Below are positions 34,828 through 43,710 of a stretch of DNA of 64,000 bases, piece by piece. The position numbers and the translations under genes were made by a program. The DNA lies in the NCBI RefSeq assembly GCF_004798585.1, contig NZ_PPXQ01000013.1, positions 1 to 64,000 of the forward strand, given 5' to 3'. The DNA is from Massilia sp. Mn16-1_5. GTDB taxonomy: Bacteria > Pseudomonadota > Gammaproteobacteria > Burkholderiales > Burkholderiaceae_D. The notes under the pieces are model-generated. The model had not been told where the DNA came from, made no database searches, and saw only the letters and a list, made by a program, of their open reading frames with translations. Each line of letters starts with the position of its first letter. Position 1 is the first letter of the stretch.

Positions 34828-36330
34828 TTAGGGATAAAAGACGGCGATGTGATAGCCGGAGGGTTTCAGGTCGTCCACCCGGAAGTGGAGCTTGATGGCG
34901 TGTTCGGTGCGGGGCGCGATGCCGTTCGGGAGCGCGCTGTCGGCTCCGAGGTAGTCGCGCGGCGCGAAGACGCGGCGCACCAGCGGCTTGTCGTTGGCAT
35001 CAAGGAGCGCGAGCTCGAGGCTGGGCCAGGCCTGGGCCGTCGTGCCCGTGTTGCGCAGTTCGGTGGTGTACGAATAGGCGCCGCCGCCGAGGGTGGTCAA
35101 TTCTCCGGTTTCGATGGCGAGGTTGTCGGCCTGGGCCGGCAGCTCGACGCGGCAGCCGAATACGGCGCAGCTCGAGACCAGGGCGGGTTTCGCGGCCGGG
35201 TAGCGCGCGGCCAGCGCGTTGCGGAAGGTGAGTACGCCCTGCGCGAACAGGAGCACCAGCAGGGCGATGCTGCCCGCGATCAGCGCGATCTTGCGCGTGC
35301 GGCCGCTTTGCTCCTGCTGGCGGCCGCGCTTGACGAACTCGGGCTCGTCGATTTCGGCCGCGCGCAGTTTCGGCTGCGGCTCGATCCGGGTCGGGGTCAG
35401 CTTGGAGCGCCGCGCGGCCGCCTTTTCGGCGCGCTTGGCGGCCGGCGTACGCGCGACCGGGGGGATATGGGCGGCGGCCGGCGGCGTGACGACGCTCGCG
35501 GTCGATTCGCGCAGCAGGGGCGGCGGCGCGTCGGCGGCAGGCATTTTAATGGGCGGCGCCGGCTCGGGCGCGGCCGGTTCGGTTTCAGGCTCGTGGCCGG
35601 GCAGGGGCGCAGCCACCAGTTCCTCGTCGATCGGCAAGTCAAAGACCGGTTCGATGCGGCTGTCCTGCACCGGCGGCAGTGCCGGCTCCGGGGCCGGCGG
35701 CTCCGCATCGGAAGCCTGCTCCGGTGCGGCTGCCTCCACTACCGGCTCGGGATTTTTCAACAGCTGCGACCAGGGCGGCAGCACCGGCTGCGGCGGCTCC
35801 TCGATCGCGTCTTCAGTGGACGCACTCGGCGTTTTGTCCGCCAGCTCCGTGCCGACCTCGATCAGCACCGGCTCCAGACGCTCGGGCGCGGCCGCTTCCG
35901 GCGCATCGACTTTCGGCAGGATCCCGAACGGATCGAAGGTGTGATCGAAATCGAGCGTGTAGACCGGCTGGTCGTCGAAATTCGGCAGCTCGACGGCGAC
36001 TTCGAGCGGCGCCAGCGGCTCGTCTTCGGGGATGGCGGGGGAGGGTGGTTCGATGGAAGCCTCGACCGGCGCAGGAGCGGGTTCCGGTTCGGGGGTGGGT
36101 GCAGGTTCGGGTAAAACAGCGGCTTCAGGCGCGGCAGGCGCAGGAGCAGGTTCCGGCTTGGCCGCTACCGGCGCCTTGGCCGGCAGCGCATCGAGGTCGA
36201 CCAGGGTGGCGCTGCCATCGAAGATCTCCTGGCAGGAGCCGCAACGGACAATGCCCCCACGTAGCTTGAGCTGGTCCGAGGCGACCCGGAACATCGTGCC
36301 GCAGTGGGGGCATTGGGTGGCAAGCGCCAT
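34828..36330 (-). CDS. zinc-ribbon DUF3426 membrane protein
   Basis: A 500-residue protein. The N-terminus is an MJ0042-type zinc ribbon (CPHC at residues about 8-11, CGSC at about 31-34). A long Pro/Glu/Ala-rich disordered linker (about 50-320) leads to one membrane helix (IALIAGSIALLVLLFAQGVL). DUF3426 then covers the C-terminus (periplasmic, FxxxxELRNTG-type). The function is unknown, though the gene is regularly beside prmA in beta-proteobacteria, as here (9 bases). Confidence 0.85.
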   Translation of the reverse strand: MALATQCPHCGTMFRVASDQLKLRGGIVRCGSCQEIFDGSATLVDLDALPAKAPVAAKPEPAPAPAAPEAAVLPEPAPTPEPEPAPAPVEASIEPPSPAIPEDEPLAPLEVAVELPNFDDQPVYTLDFDHTFDPFGILPKVDAPEAAAPERLEPVLIEVGTELADKTPSASTEDAIEEPPQPVLPPWSQLLKNPEPVVEAAAPEQASDAEPPAPEPALPPVQDSRIEPVFDLPIDEELVAAPLPGHEPETEPAAPEPAPPIKMPAADAPPPLLRESTASVVTPPAAAHIPPVARTPAAKRAEKAAARRSKLTPTRIEPQPKLRAAEIDEPEFVKRGRQQEQSGRTRKIALIAGSIALLVLLFAQGVLTFRNALAARYPAAKPALVSSCAVFGCRVELPAQADNLAIETGELTTLGGGAYSYTTELRNTGTTAQAWPSLELALLDANDKPLVRRVFAPRDYLGADSALPNGIAPRTEHAIKLHFRVDDLKPSGYHIAVFYP

Positions 36331-36339
36331 GCGCTCTCC

Positions 36340-37290
36340 TTAGGCTGGGGAGCGCGGGGCCGGTACCGTGTCCTGGCCAAGCGTCCCGTGAAGGGCGACC
36401 CAGCCGTCCTGCTCGGCCCAGACGCCCAGCTTGATGAAAGGTGCGTAGGCGGCGGCCACTTCCTCGGCCTGGCGCGCCAGCACGCCCGACAGCACCAGCG
36501 AACCGCCCGGCGCCACACGGCCGGACAACATCGGCGCCATCAGCTTCAATGGGCTCGACAGGATGTTGGCGACGACGATGTCGAACTGGCCCTTCGCATG
36601 GCGCTCGTTCGGCGAGACGGCGAATTCGTCCGGCACGTAGAAGGCGATCTCGCAGTTGTTGCGTTCTGCGTTCGCGCGCGCCGATTCGATCGCCTGCGGG
36701 TCGATGTCGACCCCTGCCACGTCGCCGGCGCCGACCTTCTTGGCGACCATCGCCAGGATGCCGGAACCGCAGCCGTAATCCAGCACCGATTTACCCGGCT
36801 TCGGATGGGCTTCCAGCCACTCCATGCACAGGCGGGTGGTCGGATGGCTGCCGGTGCCAAAGGCGAGACCAGGATCGAGTTCGAGAATCAAGCCGTCAGG
36901 ATCGGGAGCCTCGTGCCAGCTCGGCACGACCCAGATGTTGGTGCCGATGTGGATCGGCTCGAACTGCGACTGCGTCAGGCGCACCCAGTCGGCATCCGCC
37001 ACTGCGCGGGTGGTGAAGGCCGGGACTTGAGCCAGCTGGATGGCAGCGGCAGCTTCGGCGACGATGGCAGCCTGGTCCGCATCGGTGTCGGTCAGCGCGA
37101 CGACACGGCTGTGGTCCCAGGCCGCTTCGGTCGGTTCCATGCCAGGTTCGCCGAACAGCGGCTTTTCCTGGTCCGTCCCTTCGTCGGCGTCTTCCACCGA
37201 AACCGACAGCGCGCCCGCTTCCATCAAGGCGTCCGACAGGGCCTCGGCGTGCTCGCGTGCGATTTCGATGATGACTTCGGTCCAGCTCAT
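36340..37290 (-). CDS. prmA: ribosomal protein L11 methyltransferase
   Basis: A 316-residue S-adenosylmethionine-dependent methyltransferase. [19 protein letters not shown] and [20 protein letters not shown] (motif I, SAM loop) are diagnostic, and [15 protein letters not shown] carries the NxxS/NPPY-type site. It methylates L11 on several lysines and the N-terminus. Its start overlaps the accC stop by four bases (37287-37290), the accBC-prmA order common in Burkholderiales. Confidence 0.94.
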   Translation of the reverse strand: MSWTEVIIEIAREHAEALSDALMEAGALSVSVEDADEGTDQEKPLFGEPGMEPTEAAWDHSRVVALTDTDADQAAIVAEAAAAIQLAQVPAFTTRAVADADWVRLTQSQFEPIHIGTNIWVVPSWHEAPDPDGLILELDPGLAFGTGSHPTTRLCMEWLEAHPKPGKSVLDYGCGSGILAMVAKKVGAGDVAGVDIDPQAIESARANAERNNCEIAFYVPDEFAVSPNERHAKGQFDIVVANILSSPLKLMAPMLSGRVAPGGSLVLSGVLARQAEEVAAAYAPFIKLGVWAEQDGWVALHGTLGQDTVPAPRSPA

Positions 37291-38675
37291 GCGTCAGCCT
37301 TGTTCTCAGGATTCACGACGACTTTCGTGTCGGGACGGTTGGCCAGCTTCTGCTCCAGGTAATGGATGTTGGTGCCGCCTTCGATGAAGCGGGCATCGAC
37401 CATCAGTTCGCGGTGCAGCTGGATGTTGGTGAGGATACCCTCGACCACCATTTCCGAGAGCGCGATCTGCATGCGGCGGATGGCTTGCTCCCGAGTAGCA
37501 CCGTAGGAAATTACCTTGCCGATCATCGAGTCGTAATGAGGTGGAACATAGTATCCCGCATACGAGTGCGAATCGACACGGATGCCAGGACCGCCCGGCG
37601 GGTGCCAGCCGGTGATGCGGCCCGGCGACGGCGTGAATTTGAACGGGTCTTCCGCGTTGATGCGGCACTCGATCGCGTGGCCGGCCAGCATGATGTCGCG
37701 CTGCTTGAAGCGCAGCTTCTCGCCGCAGGCAATACGGATCTGTTCCTGCACGATATCGATGCCGGTGATCATTTCGGTGACCGGGTGTTCGACCTGCACG
37801 CGGGTGTTCATCTCGATGAAGTAGAACTCGCCGTTTTCGTACAGGAATTCGAAGGTGCCGGCGCCACGGTAGCCGATCTTGCGGCAGGCTTCGGCGCAGC
37901 GGTCGCCGATCTTTTCGATCAGCTTGCGCGGGATGCCCGGCGCCGGTGCTTCTTCGATCACCTTCTGGTGGCGGCGCTGCATCGAGCAGTCGCGTTCGCC
38001 CAGCCAGACGGCATTCTTGTGTTCGTCGGCCAGCACCTGGATTTCCACGTGACGTGGATTTTCCAGGAACTTCTCCATATAGACTTCCGGATTACCGAAG
38101 GCGGTACCGGCTTCGGTCTTGGTCATCTGCACGGCATTCAGGAGGGCCGCTTCGGTGTGCACGACGCGCATGCCGCGTCCGCCGCCGCCGCCGGCCGCCT
38201 TGATGATGACCGGATAGCCGATCTTGCGCGCGGTCTGGATGATTTCCTTCGGATCGTCCGAGAGGGCGCCATCCGAACCCGGCACGCAAGGCACGCCGGC
38301 GCGGATCATCGCCTGCTTGGCCGAGACCTTGTCGCCCATCAAACGGATCGAATCGGAACGCGGGCCGATGAAGACGAAGCCCGACTTTTCCACGCGCTCG
38401 GCGAAGTCGGCGTTTTCCGACAGGAAGCCGTAGCCGGGGTGGATCGCTTCTGCGTCCGTCACTTCGGCGGCGCTGATGATGGCCGGCATGTTCAGGTAGC
38501 TCAGCGAAGACTGGGCCGGGCCGATGCAAACGGACTCGTCGGCCAGCTTCACATACTTGGCGTCCTTGTCCGCTTCCGAGTGGACGACCACCGTCTTGAT
38601 GCCCATTTCGCGGCATGCGCGCTGGATACGTAGCGCGATTTCACCACGATTGGCGATAAGAATTTTTTCAAACAT
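37287..38675 (-). CDS. accC: acetyl-CoA carboxylase, biotin carboxylase subunit
   Basis: A 462-residue ATP-grasp enzyme that carboxylates BCCP-bound biotin. It starts [17 protein letters not shown]. The glycine-rich ATP loop is [16 protein letters not shown], and the catalytic core includes [17 protein letters not shown]. Length is slightly above E. coli AccC (449) because of a short C-terminal extension. It lies 91 bases after accB, with a GCCGGC hairpin at about 38699-38719 between them that lacks a T run and should allow read-through. Confidence 0.96.
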   Translation of the reverse strand: MFEKILIANRGEIALRIQRACREMGIKTVVVHSEADKDAKYVKLADESVCIGPAQSSLSYLNMPAIISAAEVTDAEAIHPGYGFLSENADFAERVEKSGFVFIGPRSDSIRLMGDKVSAKQAMIRAGVPCVPGSDGALSDDPKEIIQTARKIGYPVIIKAAGGGGGRGMRVVHTEAALLNAVQMTKTEAGTAFGNPEVYMEKFLENPRHVEIQVLADEHKNAVWLGERDCSMQRRHQKVIEEAPAPGIPRKLIEKIGDRCAEACRKIGYRGAGTFEFLYENGEFYFIEMNTRVQVEHPVTEMITGIDIVQEQIRIACGEKLRFKQRDIMLAGHAIECRINAEDPFKFTPSPGRITGWHPPGGPGIRVDSHSYAGYYVPPHYDSMIGKVISYGATREQAIRRMQIALSEMVVEGILTNIQLHRELMVDARFIEGGTNIHYLEQKLANRPDTKVVVNPENKADA

Positions 38676-38766
38676 GGTTAGCTTCGGTGTATGAGAGAGC
38701 CGGCGTCGTGCGCCGGCTTGGGTTCGGGATCATGCGGCCGGGAAGAAGTCACGGCCGGGGGAGGTC

Positions 38767-39237
38767 TTAGCCGATCACGAACAGCGGCTGGCCGAATTCG
38801 ACCGGCTGGCCATTTTCCACCAGGATCTTGGTCACCACGCCGGACACGTCGGCGTCGATTTCGTTCAGGAGCTTCATCGCTTCGATGATGCAGAGGGTGT
38901 CGCCTTCCTTGATGTTGGCGCCCACTTCGACGAAGGCCGGTGCGCCTGGCGCCGACGAACGGTAGAAGGTGCCGACCATCGGCGATTTCACCACGTGGCC
39001 GGTTTCGGCGGCCACGGCCGGCGCGGCAGGGGCGGCGGCTGGGGCAGCAGGAGCGGCGGCAGGGGCAGGCGCCGAATATTGCTGCATGCCGGCAGGCGGC
39101 ATCATGACCATCTGGCCTTGGGGCGCGGCGGACGACTTGACGATGCGGACCTTGCTCTCGCCTTCGGTCACTTCGAGTTCAGCGATGTCCGATTCAGCGA
39201 CGAGGTCGATCAAAGTCTTGAGTTTACGTAGATCCAT
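38767..39237 (-). CDS. accB: biotin carboxyl carrier protein of acetyl-CoA carboxylase
   Basis: A 156-residue BCCP. The C-terminal biotinyl domain has EAMKLLNEI with biotinylated K122. The central Ala/Pro linker (about 55-75) is flexible. The N-terminal [23 protein letters not shown] is typical of AccB. It works with AccC and the carboxyltransferase AccA/AccD (not in this window) to make malonyl-CoA. Confidence 0.95.
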   Translation of the reverse strand: MDLRKLKTLIDLVAESDIAELEVTEGESKVRIVKSSAAPQGQMVMMPPAGMQQYSAPAPAAAPAAPAAAPAAPAVAAETGHVVKSPMVGTFYRSSAPGAPAFVEVGANIKEGDTLCIIEAMKLLNEIDADVSGVVTKILVENGQPVEFGQPLFVIG

Positions 39238-39335
39238 GTGAAACCCCTTGGAATTATTGTGTATTAGAAGAGTAAATCAGCGCGCAAAAAGAAGGCGCAG
39301 CCGAGGATGTTGCGTGAAGTTGTCGTAGATTAATG

Positions 39336-39767
39336 CTATTTAAGCGCGAAGTCGATCGCAAACCGGTAGCCGTCGATGCCGAGTCCGCAGATGGTGCCGC
39401 GGGCCAGTCCCGACAGGTAGGAGTGGTGACGGAATTCTTCGCGCTGATAAATATTTGAGATATGGACCTCAATGAACGGAATCGCCACCGCGGCCAGCGC
39501 ATCGCGCAAGGCCACGCTCGTATGGGTCAGTCCGCCAGGATTGATGACGATCGCATCCACGCCCTCGGTACGGGCGGCGTGGATGCGGTCGATCAGCGCA
39601 CCTTCATGGTTGCTCTGAAAGCAGGAAAGCGACCCGCCCGCAGCCTCGGCCTGAGCCGTGGCTGCGCTTTCGATGTCGGCCAGCGTTGCCGCGCCGTACA
39701 CCGCAGGCTCGCGGGTGCCCAATAAATTCAGGTTGGGACCGTTGAGCAGCAGTAGCTTTTTCGCCAT
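39336..39767 (-). CDS. aroQ: type II 3-dehydroquinate dehydratase
   Basis: A 143-residue enzyme of the shikimate pathway. Y24 in [11 protein letters not shown] and H102 in EVHISN match the catalytic pair of the family, with SNHEGALID and [13 protein letters not shown] also conserved. The gene stands 98 bases upstream of accB, an arrangement frequent in proteobacteria. It dehydrates 3-dehydroquinate to 3-dehydroshikimate. Confidence 0.95.
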   Translation of the reverse strand: MAKKLLLLNGPNLNLLGTREPAVYGAATLADIESAATAQAEAAGGSLSCFQSNHEGALIDRIHAARTEGVDAIVINPGGLTHTSVALRDALAAVAIPFIEVHISNIYQREEFRHHSYLSGLARGTICGLGIDGYRFAIDFALK

Positions 39768-39896
39768 TGTATTCTAGAGTCTATGCTCGAAAGTGTCGCA
39801 TTTTGCCGCCAACGTCCGCTATTGGCAAGCGATAAAATTCTCTGTGGATACCTGCGACTTGAGCGGAGATCGGAAAAGAACGACCGTTCGCGAGCG

Positions 39897-40460
39897 CTAG
39901 AGCCCTGCCAGGTCGGCTTTCAGCTCGTCGAACTTCAGCTTGCCGAGATAGGTCTTGCGCACTTGCCCATCGGCACCGATCAAGACCGTAAACGGCAGGC
40001 CGCCATTCGTATTGCCGAAGGCGCGCGACAGTTCCGTGCCGCCCATGCCGCCCACATACAGCGGGTATTTGATGTTGTGCTTGGTGGCGAACTCGCTCAT
40101 GGCCGAGGGCGAGTCGATGCCGACGCCGACCACATTGAAGCGCTTGCCTGCTTCTTCATTGGCGATGGCGGACAGCTCCGGCATTTCCTGCACGCAGGGA
40201 CCGCACCAGGTGGCCCAGAAATTCACGAGCAGGGGTTTGCCTTTCCATTGGGCCAGCGCTTGCGGCTTGCCGGACAGGTCGTTCAGGGTTTGCCCATAGA
40301 AACCAGCGACAGGGCCGGCATCGGCCACGGCGGCAGGAGCGGCGGCAGGCGCAGCAGCAGGGGCCGCGACCGGTTGCGTTTTATTGCCGAATACGACGCC
40401 AAGGGTGCAAAAAATCACTGCCACGGCGATCAGCGCGCCCAGCTTCTTGTTCTTCTTCAT
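39897..40460 (-). CDS. TlpA-like membrane-anchored thioredoxin
   Basis: A 187-residue thiol-disulfide protein. One N-terminal membrane helix (LGALIAVAVIFCTLGVVFG) is followed by an Ala/Pro linker and a thioredoxin domain. The active site is WCGPC (C86, C89) within NFWATWCGPCVQEMPEL. It probably acts as a periplasmic reductant for cytochrome c maturation or other Cys proteins. Its start overlaps the upstream gene's stop by four bases (40457-40460). Confidence 0.9.
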   Translation of the reverse strand: MKKNKKLGALIAVAVIFCTLGVVFGNKTQPVAAPAAAPAAAPAAVADAGPVAGFYGQTLNDLSGKPQALAQWKGKPLLVNFWATWCGPCVQEMPELSAIANEEAGKRFNVVGVGIDSPSAMSEFATKHNIKYPLYVGGMGGTELSRAFGNTNGGLPFTVLIGADGQVRKTYLGKLKFDELKADLAGL

Positions 40461-41089
40461 TCGTCCTGTTCCAGGGATTGATCGGTTGTCATCAGGGCGC
40501 GCAGGCCGGCGGCGTCGACACGCTGCAGGCGGCCGTCGCCGCGGGGTTTCAGTGCGCCGCGCAGATCATGAAAATCATACAACTCGGCGTGCACGGCTTC
40601 CTTATGCCACAGGAAGCTCACCGTTTCAACGGGGTCGTGTCTCGCGCCCTTGAAGTGCGGGGTTTCCGAGATGTCTATATTGACGTTGCGGTTCAGGAGG
40701 AAGATCTCGACCTCTTTCGCGCTGTCGGCGAAGAGTTGCAGGTGAATGTCGTCGTGCTCGCCGGCCGTGCCGTTCAGCACGGCGCCGGTCAGATACGGGC
40801 GGAAGTCGGCCAGCGCATCCATCACTTGTAAAGCCGTTTCGCGCAGCGCCTGCAGGCGTTCGGCATGGGCCGCGCCGCCGAACAGGGTCAAATAGCGCCG
40901 CACCTCGTCCTCGATCTCGGCATTGTCCGGCATCAGGTTGGGTTGCGGCTGGTCCACGCCCAGTACCTGGCGGGCCGCCTTTTTACGCGCCGTCGGGTAG
41001 TCGGCGCCGTCTTGCGCGATCATGCGCGCTGCTGTTGCGGCGATCTGGGCGCGCAACTGCTGGAGGTCATAATTCTGGGTTGGCATCAT
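40457..41089 (-). CDS. conserved protein with nucleotidyltransferase-like features
   Basis: A 210-residue protein whose C-terminal half contains AVLNGTAGEHDDIHLQLFAD followed by KEVEIFLL. This resembles the hG(S/T)-x-D-x-(D/H) pattern of Pol-beta-type nucleotidyltransferases, but the Asp/His spacing is only approximate. The N-terminal half is alpha-helical (RKKAARQVLG). The same gene is regularly next to mpl in Burkholderiales. The start is one of two adjacent ATGs (41089, 41086); a longer open extension would run into the mpl leader. Function unknown. Confidence 0.72.
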   Translation of the reverse strand: MMPTQNYDLQQLRAQIAATAARMIAQDGADYPTARKKAARQVLGVDQPQPNLMPDNAEIEDEVRRYLTLFGGAAHAERLQALRETALQVMDALADFRPYLTGAVLNGTAGEHDDIHLQLFADSAKEVEIFLLNRNVNIDISETPHFKGARHDPVETVSFLWHKEAVHAELYDFHDLRGALKPRGDGRLQRVDAAGLRALMTTDQSLEQDE

Positions 41090-41165
41090 GCCATTGATCA
41101 TACTCTTGAACGGAAAAAGGCATCGCGTCGGGTAGAATCGCGTATTCGCTTTATTCCTCACAATC

Positions 41166-42536
41166 ATGCACATTCACATCCTCGGCATTTGCGGCACCTT
41201 CATGGGCGGCCTGGCGGTCCTGGCGAAAGAAGCCGGTCACCGCGTTACCGGTTGCGACGCCAACGTCTATCCTCCGATGAGCACCCAGCTCGAGGCCCAG
41301 GGCATCGAATTGATCCAGGGCTATGGCCCGGAACAGGTGTCGTTGAATCCCGATTTATACGTGGTCGGCAATGTGATGACGCGCGGTAATCCGCTGATCG
41401 AGGAAATCCTGAACCGCGGCCTGCCATATGTGTCGGGCCCGCAGTGGATCGGTGAACATATTCTGCGTGAAAAATGGGTGTTGGCCGTGGCCGGTACCCA
41501 CGGCAAGACGACGACTTCGTCGATGCTGGCCTGGATCCTGGAAGACGCGGGTTACTCGCCGGGCTTCCTGATCGGCGGCGTGCCGATGAATTTCGGCATT
41601 TCCGCGCGCCTGCAGGGCGAGACCGAGTCGGACTTCTTCGTGATCGAAGCGGACGAGTACGACACCGCCTTCTTCGACAAGCGCAGTAAATTTGTGCACT
41701 ACCACGCGAAGACGGCCGTGCTGAACAACCTGGAATTTGACCACGCCGACATCTTCCCGGATATCGGCGCCATCGAAACCCAGTTCCACCACCTGGTGCG
41801 CACCGTGCCGGGCGTGGGACGCCTGGTCGTGAACGGCGACGAAGCCTCGCTGGCACGCGTGATCAAGCGCGGCTGCTGGAGCGACAAGGAAACGTTTGGT
41901 TCGTCCGAGGGCGTGAACTGGGCGATGGTCGAGCACCCGGGCGGCGCCAGCTTCGACGTTCTCTTTAATGGCGAGAGCCAGGGAACGGTCCACTGGGAAC
42001 TGACCGGCAAGCACAACCGCTCGAACGCGCTGGCCGCGATCGCGGCTGCACGCCACGTCGGCGTGCCGGTGGCGCAAGCCGTCGATTCGCTCTCTCGCTT
42101 CCAGAGCGTCAAGCGCCGCATGGAAGTGCGCGGCGTGGTCAACAACGTGACCGTCTACGACGACTTCGCCCACCACCCGACCGCGATCGCGACCACCGTG
42201 GGCGGCCTGCGCCAGCGTATCGGCACGGGCGGCCGCATCCTGGCCGTGCTGGAACCGCGTTCGAACACGATGAAGCTGGGCGCCATGAAGGACGCGCTGC
42301 CGGGCAGTTTGAAAGATGCGGACCTGGTGTTCGGCTTCGGCAGCCAGCAGGCGCTGGGCTGGTCGCTGGCCGATGCATTAAAGCCGCTGGGCACGATCGC
42401 GCACAGTTTCGACCAGATCGACTACATGGTGCAGGCCATCGTGCAGGCGGCCCAGCCGGGCGACCACATCCTCGTGATGAGCAACGGCGGCTTCGGCGGC
42501 GTGCACCAGAAGCTGCTCGAGGCCCTGGCGAAATGA
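41166..42536 (+). CDS. mpl: UDP-MurNAc:L-Ala-gamma-D-Glu-meso-DAP ligase
   Basis: A 456-residue Mur ligase-family enzyme used in murein recycling, joining recovered tripeptide to UDP-MurNAc. It starts MHIHILGICGTFMGGLAVLA, the Mpl (rather than MurC) N-terminus. The ATP loop is AGTHGKTTTSSM. The central domain carries DEYDTAFFDKRSKF, and the C-terminal domain has DFAHHPTAI. It is followed by two overlapping genes. A divergent minus-strand gene starts 76 bases upstream. Confidence 0.93.
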   Translation: MHIHILGICGTFMGGLAVLAKEAGHRVTGCDANVYPPMSTQLEAQGIELIQGYGPEQVSLNPDLYVVGNVMTRGNPLIEEILNRGLPYVSGPQWIGEHILREKWVLAVAGTHGKTTTSSMLAWILEDAGYSPGFLIGGVPMNFGISARLQGETESDFFVIEADEYDTAFFDKRSKFVHYHAKTAVLNNLEFDHADIFPDIGAIETQFHHLVRTVPGVGRLVVNGDEASLARVIKRGCWSDKETFGSSEGVNWAMVEHPGGASFDVLFNGESQGTVHWELTGKHNRSNALAAIAAARHVGVPVAQAVDSLSRFQSVKRRMEVRGVVNNVTVYDDFAHHPTAIATTVGGLRQRIGTGGRILAVLEPRSNTMKLGAMKDALPGSLKDADLVFGFGSQQALGWSLADALKPLGTIAHSFDQIDYMVQAIVQAAQPGDHILVMSNGGFGGVHQKLLEALAK

Positions 42537-43126
42537 TTTTGTATCTCCACGGTTTTCGTTCCTCGCCGCGTTCATTCAAGGCGCGGGTGATGCAGGAGCG
42601 CATGACGGCGGCCGGCCGCGCAGGCGACCTGATCTGCCCGCAGCTGCCGGCTTCGCCGAAAGCGGCGATGGAACTGGCCCTGCTGCTGGCCGAGCGCCAT
42701 GCGCCGCACAATCTCGCCATCGTCGGTTCTTCGCTCGGCGGCTTCTATGCCACCTGGCTCGCCGAGCGCCTGGACGTGCCGGCCGTGTTGCTGAACCCGT
42801 CGGTCGATCCTTTGAAAAACCTGGAGCACCACGTCGGCGTCACCACCAGCTGGCACTCGGATGAACCCTTCGAGTTCAAGCGCGAATACATCGACGAACT
42901 GGCCGCGCTGAAAGTGGCGCGCATCACCAGGCCGGAGCGCTATTTCCTGATCGCGGCCACCGGCGACGAAGTGCTGGATTACCGCGACATGGTGAGTCAC
43001 TACCAGGGTGCGCGCCAGCATGTGATCCAGGGCAGCGATCACGCGATTTCGGAATTTCCGCAGTATGTCAACGAAGTGCTGGCCTTTTGCCAGCCGGACG
43101 TGGACTGGTCAGGCGCGCCTCGGTGA
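42533..43126 (+). CDS. YqiA/YcfP-like alpha/beta esterase
   Basis: A 197-residue alpha/beta hydrolase. MILYLHGFRSSPRSFKA at the N-terminus, the nucleophile elbow GSSLGG (Ser near residue 65), and a C-terminal GSDHAISEF with catalytic His match the UPF0227/YqiA esterase family. The natural substrate is unknown. Its ATG overlaps the mpl stop (ATGA), and its own stop overlaps the ubiC start. Confidence 0.88.
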   Translation: MILYLHGFRSSPRSFKARVMQERMTAAGRAGDLICPQLPASPKAAMELALLLAERHAPHNLAIVGSSLGGFYATWLAERLDVPAVLLNPSVDPLKNLEHHVGVTTSWHSDEPFEFKREYIDELAALKVARITRPERYFLIAATGDEVLDYRDMVSHYQGARQHVIQGSDHAISEFPQYVNEVLAFCQPDVDWSGAPR

Positions 43127-43701
43127 GGGGACAATCGCTGCGCCTGGCGAAGTGGCATCGCCAGGCCGGCGCCGTCGGCGCGGAGCCGGCGATGCGCGAC
43201 TGGCTGGAGACGAAAGCTTCGCTCACGGCGCGCCTGATGGCGAGCAGCGACGCCTTCCGCGTGCGGCGCCTGCACCAGAAGGTGGCGCCGTGCTCGCTCG
43301 AGGAAGCGGGGCCGATCGGCCTGCCGCGCCGCGAGCGGGTCTGGGAACGCGAAGTGCTGCTGCTGTGCGACGGCGTGCCGGTGGTCTTCGGCCATACCGT
43401 CGTGCCGATGTCGGCCACGGCAAGCGACTGGCCGCTGTTCTCGGCGCTAGGGGAACGCTCGCTCGGCAGCACCCTGTTTTATGACCCGAAGGTCAGGCGC
43501 GGGCCATTGGAATTTGCCCGCCTACGCGAAGGGCACCCGCTGCTGGCGCGCGTGGGCGCAGCGCTGGGAACTGATGTGAGCGGAATAAATTTCCATGCGC
43601 GGCGCTGTGTCTATCGCCGCCATCAAGGCCTGCTGATGGTCACCGAAGTATTCTTGCCGGCGGTAATCAACCTGACGGCAGCTGCAATAAATAAAAGATA
43701 G
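43123..43701 (+). CDS. ubiC: chorismate lyase (ubiquinone pathway)
   Basis: A 192-residue protein. Conserved chorismate lyase features include PRRERVWEREVLLLCDG (about residue 70), VVFGHTVVP and LGERSLGSTLF. It converts chorismate to 4-hydroxybenzoate and pyruvate, the first committed step to ubiquinone. The start is GTG at 43123, overlapping the preceding stop by four bases (GTGA); a longer frame from a TTG at 43087 is possible but less likely. Confidence 0.86.
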   Translation: MRGQSLRLAKWHRQAGAVGAEPAMRDWLETKASLTARLMASSDAFRVRRLHQKVAPCSLEEAGPIGLPRRERVWEREVLLLCDGVPVVFGHTVVPMSATASDWPLFSALGERSLGSTLFYDPKVRRGPLEFARLREGHPLLARVGAALGTDVSGINFHARRCVYRRHQGLLMVTEVFLPAVINLTAAAINKR

Positions 43702-43710
43702 CGAAATAAC

